This document shows positions 1 to 6,547 of a stretch of DNA of 6,651 bases, piece by piece. Under the pieces are notes generated by a model. The model was not told the DNA's origin and made no database searches. It saw only the letters and a list, made by a program, of their open reading frames with translations. The DNA is from Pseudomonadota bacterium (lineage in GTDB: Bacteria > Pseudomonadota > Gammaproteobacteria > UBA5335). Each line of letters starts with the position of its first letter. The stretch's first letter is position 1. The stretch is taken from assembly GCA_021783685.1 (NCBI GenBank), contig JAJXTQ010000111.1:1-6651 (forward strand). The letters are read 5' to 3'. The position numbers were made by a program, and so were the translations under genes.

Positions 1-292
1 CCGATCTGTTGACGGCGAACTGCGGGAAGGGCACTCCCTGGATGAGGTCCGATGCACCCCCGAAGATTTGGATGGTCAGGGTGTCGACCTGCACACCGAT
101 GGCGGTCTTGGCGCCTGAACGCTGGATGCGCGGAGAAGTGCAGGCGTAATAATTGCCGCCATAACTGAGGCCGCCGTCGGCGTTGGTGTAGTAGAGCGTG
201 CCGCCCCCGACCAGCGTGATCGTGAAAAGGTCGGCATACAGGACCTGGTTGGAAGCCAGGAGAGCAATCAGGGCTGGGGATGCGGCTTTCAT
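1..292 (-). CDS. DUF2163 / phage BR0599-family tail hub protein (N-terminal part)
   Basis: The first 97 residues of a protein that runs off the left edge. The start ATG at 292-290 comes 3 nt after the stop of the DUF2460 gene, in the same frame, with a good Shine-Dalgarno. The sequence opens MKAASPALIALLASNQVLYADLF, has a beta hairpin with GTLYYTNADGGLSYGGNYYA, and then IQRSGAKTAIGVQVDTLTIQI. The last part corresponds to the family's conserved 'r.g.k..iGl.vDtL.v' segment. Family knowledge: DUF2163 proteins (TIGR02218; GTA orfg13) form the hub below the distal tail ring and usually precede an NlpC/P60 peptidase and a large tip protein. The adjacent DUF2460 gene is the expected partner, which strengthens the call. 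The hydrophobic start looks like the family's N-terminal helix rather than a signal peptide. The usual length is about 280-300 residues, so roughly two thirds is missing. Confidence 0.85.
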   Translation of the reverse strand, partial: MKAASPALIALLASNQVLYADLFTITLVGGGTLYYTNADGGLSYGGNYYACTSPRIQRSGAKTAIGVQVDTLTIQIFGGASDLIQGVPFPQFAVNRS

Positions 293-295
293 TTC

Positions 296-3200
296 TCACA
301 CCTTGTTGAGCGGGCTGCCGACGAAAGACAGTTGCTTGAGTTCGTAAAGCTGGTACATGAACTGGTTGAAATCAGCCTTGTCGGCCGAGAAACGCACCCG
401 GTAATAGAAATTGCCCGTCCAGGTGAGTACCGCGCCCGATGCCGGGGCGGTCGTGAAGGTGACGAGCCCGGTCGGACTGATCTGACACTGATTGCCGATC
501 CCCAAGGTCTGCTGCACGCCATTGACCTCGATGTTCGGTGTTCCGTCGAGATTCTGTACCGGCTCGATGAATCCGCCGTAGGCGCGTATCAGCTGGAATG
601 AAGTCGTCACGCCATCCCCGGTGCCGAATCCCTGATTGGTCACGGCGTTATCAGACGGGTCGCTGTAGAGGAAGGCTGCGAAACTTCCCTGGCTCTGCAG
701 GAAGAAGCCCATCAGCGTCTTGAGTTCACTGGTCGCATCGTCGCGCAGCAGGTCATAGGAAAGCGAGAAGGTCCAGAGCGGATACTGCATGAGTGCGGTT
801 CGTACTTCATATCCGGATACCGCGCGGTGAGAAATGGTGCTGAACTGCGGGGTCTTCTGCACGTTCCAGGATAGCCCTGGTAGCACCGGAAAAATCTGCA
901 TGGTTTTGTCCTCGATATTGCCGGTAAATTCGATCAGGAGTGCGTAAATGGCCTCCGTCCACGACCAGTCGTGGGCGTAGCGCGCATATTCCACCGAGGC
1001 ATAGAGCGTCGGTGCGATGGTTTCCGTCCACATCGCCCCCTTGGCGTGGGTATCGCGGATCATGGGATTCTCGATTCCCGCGCCGTTGTGGTAGGGGTCG
1101 ACCCGGTATTCATGGATCGGGATCCAATCCGCCGTCTGCATCGAGGGGCGCATATCGCGCGATGTGCGCCGGTAGAACGCCAGCAAGCCTTCCCAGGCGG
1201 TGAGGTCGTTGGCGGTGGGAGACAACGGAAAGCTCACCGTGCCGCCGGCACGCGCGCCGTTGATGAGCATGCCGTAGGTGTTGAGGATCTCCGCCGCTTC
1301 CCAGCCGGTATGCGACGTGGAAAACGCCCCCACCAGATCGTCCGAAAGATAGGGATTGCCGGCAGCCCCCGTACCGTCGCCGACGACCTGGCAGGTGATC
1401 GAGGTGATCCCGGCGCCTGGCGAGGTGATGTCGTAGTGCGTCACCTTCCCGCCGGCGATGAAGGCTGTCGCCGTGGGTGCGGTGGCCCCCGCATTCACCG
1501 TGAACACCACGCTCGCCGTGGTGTAGCCCGATCCTTCGGCGGTCGGGTAGATTCCGGCAAGCGCCCCGGTCGCGGTCTGGCGGCAGGTCGCGAACATCGA
1601 ATCCAGCATGCGCCGGGACCACTTGAGGGCGAGCGCATCGCCATCCACCCAGTATTTGTAGATGCAGGTGGCAGCCACACAGGCGAAGGAATAGACCGGC
1701 TGATAGGTGTAGCCCACCGTGCCGTCCGGATAGAAGTCGGAAGGCGGCGCCCAGGTGTTGCCGGAGGCGACGATGTTCTGATCCAGCCAGGCCATCCAGG
1801 CATCGAGGATGGATTTTGCTGTACTGGAGCGCGAATAGTAGTAGAACTGCGCGCATGAGAGCAGCGCCCGGTACATGTAGCCGTACCAGTCGTCGCTATC
1901 CGGGTAGTACCACTGGTTGTAGGTCGAGGGCTGCAGAGTCCCGGCGACATAGCCGGAAGTGTTCAACGCCTCCCAGGATGGCCTGCCGTATCGCGGCACG
2001 AAGGGGCCTTTGAGCTTGGCGGGCCACCAGGCGGCATACTGGTTTTGCGCATCCAGCATGAAATCCAGCAGCATGTCGGATACGGCACGGCCATTGTCCG
2101 GGTTGACGATGCCGCTGTGATACCAGCCCGCCATCCAGCAATAGCCCACCGCCGAGGGGCCGCGCCATGAGCCGTAGCCGATGTAGCCCAGGCTGTCGGT
2201 CCATTTGTAGGTCCAGCGCGGAATACCCTGATACCGCACCGGGTCGGATGCAGGCCCATCCTGCAGCGTGATCTGGAATTCGATCTCCTTGAAGGTGACC
2301 TGATAAGGCTGGTTCAGGCTGTTCGACGGAAAGGAGATCTGCACACCGTTGAGCAACACCGGGTTGGTGCCCGCCATGGTCGCTACTGCGTCGTAGCGCA
2401 TGTTGTCGAAGGCGATGGTGTTGGCGGTGCAGCCGGGATAATTCTGCAGGACGGCGTACCAGGAATTCTCGATGATGGAGAATGTGATCGGGCTTCCCAC
2501 GGCGTCGAACTTGAATTCCTGCACGGGGTGCGAAAAGGCGCCTTGCGAGAACCCGACCTGATCGGGTCCCCAATAGAGCCCGGCCGCTTCCACGCCGCCC
2601 CAGTAACAGGGCTGCACCGGGGCATAGATCTGGCATTGCGGCATCGGGATCGAGCCCACCCACGGAATGGCAAAGCTGTTCTTGCCGGCCACCCAGGAGA
2701 ACCACACCACGTGGCTCACGCCAGCGGCATCCACGGCGGTGAGCGTGCCGATGCCGGGTTGGGCGGCATAGAAATCGAAGTTGAGGTGCGATGTTCCCGC
2801 GCTCGACTGCGACGCCGCACCGAAATAGCAGCCGGCGTAGCCGTACCCGTTGCCGGTGAAGTCGTACTGGAACTGGGTGCGGATGCGCCGGTTGGGCGCA
2901 TCGACCGCCGGGATCAGGGCGGCCGCATTGCTGCCGTAGGTGCCGATGTAGCTGTAGTCCTGGTGCAGCGAGTCGTAGACGACGTTGCCGACCTTCCAGA
3001 AATCCGATGGCGCGAGCGACACGGTCACCGCGCCATGCGCATCGGTCGGGATCATGGTGATCCGGCGGAAATAATCCCCGTTCGTCGACTTCGCGGGATC
3101 GGTGTTCAGGTTGATCAGGACCGAGCGTCCGGAGCCGTCGCCGATCAGCGTGACGTCAAGTGAAGAGAACGCCGCGCCAGCCGGAATATTGATGGTCGGC

Positions 3201-4246
3201 CACAGGCCAAAGCCCGAGTAGTTCCAGGGCGGGCCGCCGCTATTGACCGTCGTCTCGATCTCGAGGCCAGCGGGCGAATTGACGACGGCAAAGGGCGTGG
3301 TGGGCGCCCAGTAATCGTAGTAGCCCACCTCGCCATCGAGGGCCGAGAACGGAATGTCGAAGCGCACGTGATTGCTGTCCCAGCGCCCGGCATCGAGCAG
3401 TGCGTTGCCGATGCGGTCAGCAAGTTTCTTGTACTTCTCGTTGCCCGAGGTGAGGTAGGCGTGATACAGCGACACCAGCAGATAGTCGTCGCCGTCGTTC
3501 GCCGTGCCCTGGTAAGGATCGACGTGCAGTTGCGGCCAGCCCTCCATGGACTGGCCCTTGACGGACAACGTGCCGTCCCGATAGCTGTAATACGCTTGCA
3601 ACTGCGTTCCCGTCGCCACCCAGGGCAGAACCGGGATGGTGGTGGAAAGCGCCCCGCCGGCATAGACGTTTGATGCCGCGACCGTCCCGGTCATGGGAGA
3701 CGAGGGTACGGTTTGCGATATGGATACCCGGTAGGTTCCGGCTAGCCCGGTTGTGCCGGTCAATTGGGACACGATCGTCGTGTTGGCCGCAGCGCCACCG
3801 CCTGACAGCACCATGCCGGGACAGAGGTATCCGTCCGAGTCGTCAGGACCGACGATGCTCGATACGGTCAGGACGTTGCCTGAAATCGATCCCGTAAAAT
3901 TCGCCGGAATAGCGGCATAGTTGGTCGGATCCGTCCCGACAAAATCCGCCATGAATGCCTGGTAACGCGGTGTGGCTGCACCCGACACCGTGCTGTAGAG
4001 CCCGCGCACCCATGTCACCACGCCACCGAAAAACGATGCCGGGATGATGAGTTCCTTCCCGGTCGCGCCTCCGCCCTGAACTGCAAAAACAGCCGATACG
4101 CCTGCCGCATTGAGGGCGGTGTTGTTGCCGAACAGATTCGATTGCAGCGGCTCCCCCCCGAGAATGTCGGTGTAGGCATCCGATAGCCCGTTCGACGGGC
4201 GTGGGGTCGGGTAGAGTTGCAACCTTGGTGCCGGTGCCACCCCCAT
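296..4246 (-). CDS. Giant DUF2460 distal tail protein with a long N-terminal carbohydrate-targeting-like extension
   Basis: A 1316-residue protein. Residues 1116-1316 are a complete DUF2460 domain (TIGR02217; GTA orfg12 type), which forms the ring joining tail tube and tip. Evidence is the opening FPVLPGLSWNVQKTP, then GTGDGVTTSFQLIRAYG (1208-1224), a TGLVTFTTAPASGA strand (1259-1272), YRVRFSAD near the end, and position between tape measure and DUF2163 genes. The other ~1115 residues are unusual. Residues 1-115 are unrecognised. Residues 116-188 are a small phage beta module. Residues 205-300 are helical (WPQLHVDPYQG, NDGDDYLLVSLYHAYL). Residues about 320-620 are beta-rich, with a galactose-binding-like pattern (GDGSGRSVLINL, then VTVSLAPSDFW, ending IAFDNMRYD). 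Residues about 645-900 and 963-1105 are Trp/Tyr-rich helices, interrupted by a second small beta module. Together this suggests a toroid glycosidase or lyase with a carbohydrate-binding module, but the catalytic acids are unproven. There is no signal peptide. The start at 4246 has only a poor Shine-Dalgarno, so translation is probably coupled to the tape measure stop 3 nt upstream. The DUF2460 call is firm; the enzyme idea is tentative. Confidence 0.9.
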   Translation of the reverse strand: MGVAPAPRLQLYPTPRPSNGLSDAYTDILGGEPLQSNLFGNNTALNAAGVSAVFAVQGGGATGKELIIPASFFGGVVTWVRGLYSTVSGAATPRYQAFMADFVGTDPTNYAAIPANFTGSISGNVLTVSSIVGPDDSDGYLCPGMVLSGGGAAANTTIVSQLTGTTGLAGTYRVSISQTVPSSPMTGTVAASNVYAGGALSTTIPVLPWVATGTQLQAYYSYRDGTLSVKGQSMEGWPQLHVDPYQGTANDGDDYLLVSLYHAYLTSGNEKYKKLADRIGNALLDAGRWDSNHVRFDIPFSALDGEVGYYDYWAPTTPFAVVNSPAGLEIETTVNSGGPPWNYSGFGLWPTINIPAGAAFSSLDVTLIGDGSGRSVLINLNTDPAKSTNGDYFRRITMIPTDAHGAVTVSLAPSDFWKVGNVVYDSLHQDYSYIGTYGSNAAALIPAVDAPNRRIRTQFQYDFTGNGYGYAGCYFGAASQSSAGTSHLNFDFYAAQPGIGTLTAVDAAGVSHVVWFSWVAGKNSFAIPWVGSIPMPQCQIYAPVQPCYWGGVEAAGLYWGPDQVGFSQGAFSHPVQEFKFDAVGSPITFSIIENSWYAVLQNYPGCTANTIAFDNMRYDAVATMAGTNPVLLNGVQISFPSNSLNQPYQVTFKEIEFQITLQDGPASDPVRYQGIPRWTYKWTDSLGYIGYGSWRGPSAVGYCWMAGWYHSGIVNPDNGRAVSDMLLDFMLDAQNQYAAWWPAKLKGPFVPRYGRPSWEALNTSGYVAGTLQPSTYNQWYYPDSDDWYGYMYRALLSCAQFYYYSRSSTAKSILDAWMAWLDQNIVASGNTWAPPSDFYPDGTVGYTYQPVYSFACVAATCIYKYWVDGDALALKWSRRMLDSMFATCRQTATGALAGIYPTAEGSGYTTASVVFTVNAGATAPTATAFIAGGKVTHYDITSPGAGITSITCQVVGDGTGAAGNPYLSDDLVGAFSTSHTGWEAAEILNTYGMLINGARAGGTVSFPLSPTANDLTAWEGLLAFYRRTSRDMRPSMQTADWIPIHEYRVDPYHNGAGIENPMIRDTHAKGAMWTETIAPTLYASVEYARYAHDWSWTEAIYALLIEFTGNIEDKTMQIFPVLPGLSWNVQKTPQFSTISHRAVSGYEVRTALMQYPLWTFSLSYDLLRDDATSELKTLMGFFLQSQGSFAAFLYSDPSDNAVTNQGFGTGDGVTTSFQLIRAYGGFIEPVQNLDGTPNIEVNGVQQTLGIGNQCQISPTGLVTFTTAPASGAVLTWTGNFYYRVRFSADKADFNQFMYQLYELKQLSFVGSPLNKV
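299..304 (-). promoter_or_regulatory. Ribosome binding site of the DUF2163 gene
   Basis: AAGGTG on the minus strand, formed by the last two sense codons (Lys-Val) of the giant DUF2460 gene, lies 6 nt before the ATG at 292-290. It contains AGGTG, which pairs with the 16S rRNA anti-Shine-Dalgarno, and supports this start. Confidence 0.65.
899..913 (-). promoter_or_regulatory. Internal Shine-Dalgarno and ATG at the DUF2460 domain start
   Basis: On the minus strand GAGGA (913-909) is followed by a 7-nt spacer and an in-frame ATG (901-899). That ATG is Met1116, the first residue of the DUF2460 domain (MQIFPVLPGLSW). Starting here would give a 201-residue protein ending at the same stop, close to the usual length of stand-alone DUF2460 proteins. 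The site is stronger than the one at the annotated start of the whole gene. Whether ribosomes use it cannot be shown from sequence alone. Confidence 0.55.
902..3634 (-). other. Putative helical toroid (glycosidase/lyase-like) region with inserted beta-sandwich, residues 205-1115
   Basis: This is the bulk of the extension preceding the DUF2460 domain. Seen: amphipathic helical pairs rich in Trp, Tyr and Asp, such as DDYLLVSLYHAYLTSGNEKY, DDWYGYMYRALLSCAQFYYY, SILDAWMAWLDQNI and IAPTLYASVEYARYAHDW. They are separated by aromatic loops with acidic clusters (D251, D253, D254; D783, D785, D786; D837, D841). A beta-rich block at about 320-620 sits between the first helices and the rest. Inference: repeated helical hairpins with aromatic and acidic loops are typical of six-hairpin glycosidases and alpha/alpha-toroid polysaccharide lyases, and an inserted jelly roll would supply sugar binding. 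I cannot assign a GH or PL family, and the region could instead be purely structural. Confidence 0.4.
1361..1540 (-). other. Small beta module of the GSGYT type inserted in the helical region, residues 903-962
   Basis: The segment has GSGYTTASVVFTV, then ATATAFIAGGKVTHYDIT, then SPGAGITSITCQVVGDGTGA. This is the (G-x-GY-x-x-xPxVxF … A-x-A-x-xxGGxVTxxxIT-x-xGxGY) repeat pattern common in phage tail fibre and baseplate proteins, here in one diverged copy. It lies between helical segments ending near residue 890 and resuming near 969 (DDLVGAFSTSHTGWEAAEIL), so it looks like a loop insertion within the toroid-like region rather than a domain at the end of the chain. Confidence 0.65.
3683..3901 (-). 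other. Small beta module of the FTGSISG type, residues 116-188
   Basis: The segment opens with NFTGSISGNVLTVSSIVG, continues through GMVLSGGGAAANTTIV and GTTGLAGTYRVSISQTV, and ends in MTGTV. This pattern (FTGSISG-x-LTV, G-x-x-LSG-x-G, TxI, GTGxxGTY-x-VS-x-SQTV) recurs as a short inserted beta domain in many phage virion proteins, from my knowledge of such sequences. It is probably an Ig-like or adhesion decoration on the outside of the tail tip. The cysteine at 142 is within it. The boundaries are approximate. Confidence 0.7.
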
Positions 4247-4249
4247 GGC

Positions 4250-6547
4250 TCAACTCGGCATGACGTTGATGAAGTTGCGCCCCATCTGTTTGAGGAGTAC
4301 CTGCAGATCGGAAACTGAAATCCGGTCCTGCGGCTGGCCGTGAATATGGATCGGGCTTCCGCCACCATTGCCGATCAGCCGGTCCAGCCCTTGTGCCTTG
4401 TCGGCCGGCAGGATCGTCTCGTTCTTGTGCACGAAGTTGAGCCGGTCGGATGAAATTTGCCAGGCGCCGCCGGCGCTTGATGCCACGCTGCCCGCAACTC
4501 CTGCAACGGTGGCCATCGCGGCGGGTGCGGCTCCAGCGGCAAGAGCCGGACCGACGTAGGGAATGCCGGCAAGAGCAGCCCAGACCCCGGAGAACACCTT
4601 GGCCGCATCGTTCATGATGGCTTTGATGACCGTCATGGCGCTGGATGCCAAACCCGCCGAGTTCGCGGACTGCTCGGCGGCCGTACGTGTCGCGGTCCCG
4701 GTCACGGTGGCGGCCGTTTTGGCCATCTCGTTCGCTGCCCATTGCGTCACCATCTTGACCCCGGCGCTCACGAACTCGCCCACAATGGACTGCAGCATGT
4801 TCTGCATCCCTTTTTGCCAGGTCGTCGTACCCATGATCATGCCTTTGACGGTCGTATCGAACGCCTGGGCGATAGGTTGAAGCGCTTTCTGCCAGGCGGC
4901 CGCTGCATTCTTCGCGGCCTCGGTATGCAATCGCTCCATATCAAGCGCATGCTTCTGCTCGATTTGGGAGAGTTGATCGAGTTGCTTTTGCAGCGCTACC
5001 GGATCGTGGTTCGGGTCACCCTGCAGGAGTTGGATGCGTTTTTTCTGTGCCTGGACCTCGATCTGGAATTTTTCATCCTCATAGGTCTGTTTAATCTGGG
5101 TGAGTTGGCTGGACGTGATCTGGCCGGATGCGAGCAGCCCTTGCGCTTTTTCCTCATCGAGGCCGACTTCGTTGAGCGCCTTCTGCCGTTCTTCTGTGAT
5201 GGCCTCTTCGGATAGCTTCTGCCGGTCGGAGGCTTCCTTTTTCATCTGTTCCAACCGCAGGCTGGAGACGCGGCGCTCGATCGCGAGGCGGTCATTGGCC
5301 GAGACCTTCTCGTTCTCGAGTACGTCCTGCCAGTACTGAATTTCCTGGGCTTTCGAATACTCCCTCAGATCATTCGTCTGCGCGTAGTAGACCTTGGCAT
5401 CCTGAAGCTGCTGTTCGTACTCCGACATGTGCGACTTGTTGCCAGTGCCGCTGGTCTTGTAGACCTTGAGCGAGCCTGAGCCGGTTGCACCTTCCGACTC
5501 GGATCCCGATGATTTGGAAGATGCCGAGTTGAGCGTGGCCAGGAACTGGTTGGTCCTGGCCTGCAGATCGTCGACGTCCGCCTTCCATTGCTCGAAAATC
5601 GATTTGGCATCCAGTGGATGAGACACGACCGCCGCCACCATGGCGATCGTCTTGCCGAAGGCATCCACCGTTGCGGCAAGTTTCGCGATGAACCCGGTGA
5701 GCCACACCGCGCCTTCGCCGATCTGGTGAAACATCTCCTTCAGCACGCCGCCGTCTGAACTGCCCTGGAGGAAAGCGTTCACGATCTGGTTCAGGGCCGG
5801 CATCAGTTCGCCCATCAGGTTGCGGGTGGTGGCTTCAGCTGACGCCGACAGTTCTTTCATCTGGTCGGCAAACTCGGCGGACTGTTTCACCGCCTCGTCG
5901 CTCATCACGATGCCGAGCTGTTTGGCCTTTTGCTTGAGCGCATCCATCCCTTCCGAACCCCGGTCGAGCAACGGGATCAGTTCGGCGCCGGAGCGCCCGA
6001 ACAACTGCATGGCGAGCGCCGTTTTGGCGGCACCGTCCTTCGTATCGTGGAATTTATCCGCGACCACCTTCAGGACGTCCTCAATTTTCATGCCCTTGAG
6101 TTGCTGCGCCGACAGGCCCACCGACTGAAAAGCGGAGGCAGTCTGCAGCGATCCCTGCTGCGCCTCCAACATGGCGCGCGACAGGTGTTCGAGCCCGACG
6201 GAGAACGACTGGAAATCGACGTCTGACATTCTGGCCGCGAACCCGAGTTCCTGGATCGATTGCACGCTCATCCCAGTCTTCTGGGTGGCGTGTTCGATCT
6301 GCTCGCCGAACTCGGCGGCACTCTTGGCCGCTTCCACCAGATGCTCGGCCAGCATCGCGATCCCCATCGCCTCGACCATCTCCTTCATGGACTTGAGCGA
6401 TTCCTGGACGCCATCCAAATGCTCCTTGACGTCGCGCTGTATGCTGCTCATCGAGCGCGTGACTTCGGATTTTGCGCGGCTGAAATCCTCGGTCAGCCGG
6501 GCGACATTCGCCGCAATCTCGATCTGCAGTTCAGCGACTTTGGTCAT
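4250..6547 (-). CDS. Phage tail tape measure protein
   Basis: A 765-residue tape measure protein. It spans the tail tube lumen, sets tail length during assembly and is probably ejected at infection. Residues 1-60 are helical and charged. Residues 179-194 (AMQLFGRSGAELIPLL) are the hallmark motif of the conserved N-terminal region of tape measure proteins. Residues about 280-310 are hydrophobic, and 341-372 form a Ser/Gly-rich linker. Residues about 375-545 are Gln/Glu/Lys-rich and very likely a long coiled coil. Residues about 560-695 are Ala/Gly/Met-rich and hydrophobic, with a possible membrane-active segment near 651-690. Residues 707-721 (HKNETILPADKAQGL) match the 'HxxE-(V/I)LP' motif frequent near the C-terminus of these proteins. 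I see no lysozyme or peptidase domain. At the usual ~1.5 Å per residue this predicts a tail of roughly 115 nm (inference). The start overlaps the previous stop (ATGA), and the stop lies 3 nt before the next gene, in the same frame. It is much longer than the ~220-residue GTA orfg11 product, which argues for a phage rather than a classical GTA. Confidence 0.95.
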   Translation of the reverse strand: MTKVAELQIEIAANVARLTEDFSRAKSEVTRSMSSIQRDVKEHLDGVQESLKSMKEMVEAMGIAMLAEHLVEAAKSAAEFGEQIEHATQKTGMSVQSIQELGFAARMSDVDFQSFSVGLEHLSRAMLEAQQGSLQTASAFQSVGLSAQQLKGMKIEDVLKVVADKFHDTKDGAAKTALAMQLFGRSGAELIPLLDRGSEGMDALKQKAKQLGIVMSDEAVKQSAEFADQMKELSASAEATTRNLMGELMPALNQIVNAFLQGSSDGGVLKEMFHQIGEGAVWLTGFIAKLAATVDAFGKTIAMVAAVVSHPLDAKSIFEQWKADVDDLQARTNQFLATLNSASSKSSGSESEGATGSGSLKVYKTSGTGNKSHMSEYEQQLQDAKVYYAQTNDLREYSKAQEIQYWQDVLENEKVSANDRLAIERRVSSLRLEQMKKEASDRQKLSEEAITEERQKALNEVGLDEEKAQGLLASGQITSSQLTQIKQTYEDEKFQIEVQAQKKRIQLLQGDPNHDPVALQKQLDQLSQIEQKHALDMERLHTEAAKNAAAAWQKALQPIAQAFDTTVKGMIMGTTTWQKGMQNMLQSIVGEFVSAGVKMVTQWAANEMAKTAATVTGTATRTAAEQSANSAGLASSAMTVIKAIMNDAAKVFSGVWAALAGIPYVGPALAAGAAPAAMATVAGVAGSVASSAGGAWQISSDRLNFVHKNETILPADKAQGLDRLIGNGGGSPIHIHGQPQDRISVSDLQVLLKQMGRNFINVMPS

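Noticed and set aside
971..1858. A 295-residue open frame on the plus strand, antisense to the giant gene
   Set aside because: It is Arg/Gly/His-rich with no domain pattern, as expected for the antisense of a GC-rich gene with biased third positions. The opposite strand encodes recognisable protein through the same stretch.
2528..3163. A 211-residue plus-strand open frame
   Set aside because: Antisense shadow of the beta-rich part of the giant protein. It is Arg/Gly/Ala/Val-rich, shows no family motif, and would run against the operon.
3843..4742. A 299-residue minus-strand open frame overlapping the tape measure and giant genes
   Set aside because: It is a shifted frame of two genes with clear homology. 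Its composition is Arg/Gly/Ser/His-rich and low in complexity, and it crosses the true gene junction without any family signal.
4250..6547. A lysozyme or peptidase domain in the tape measure protein
   Set aside because: Such domains occur in some tape measure proteins, but I see no Glu/Asp lysozyme motif, NlpC Cys-His arrangement or metal-binding HxxxD/HxH peptidase pattern. The HIHGQ near residues 734-738 is isolated in the C-terminal tail.
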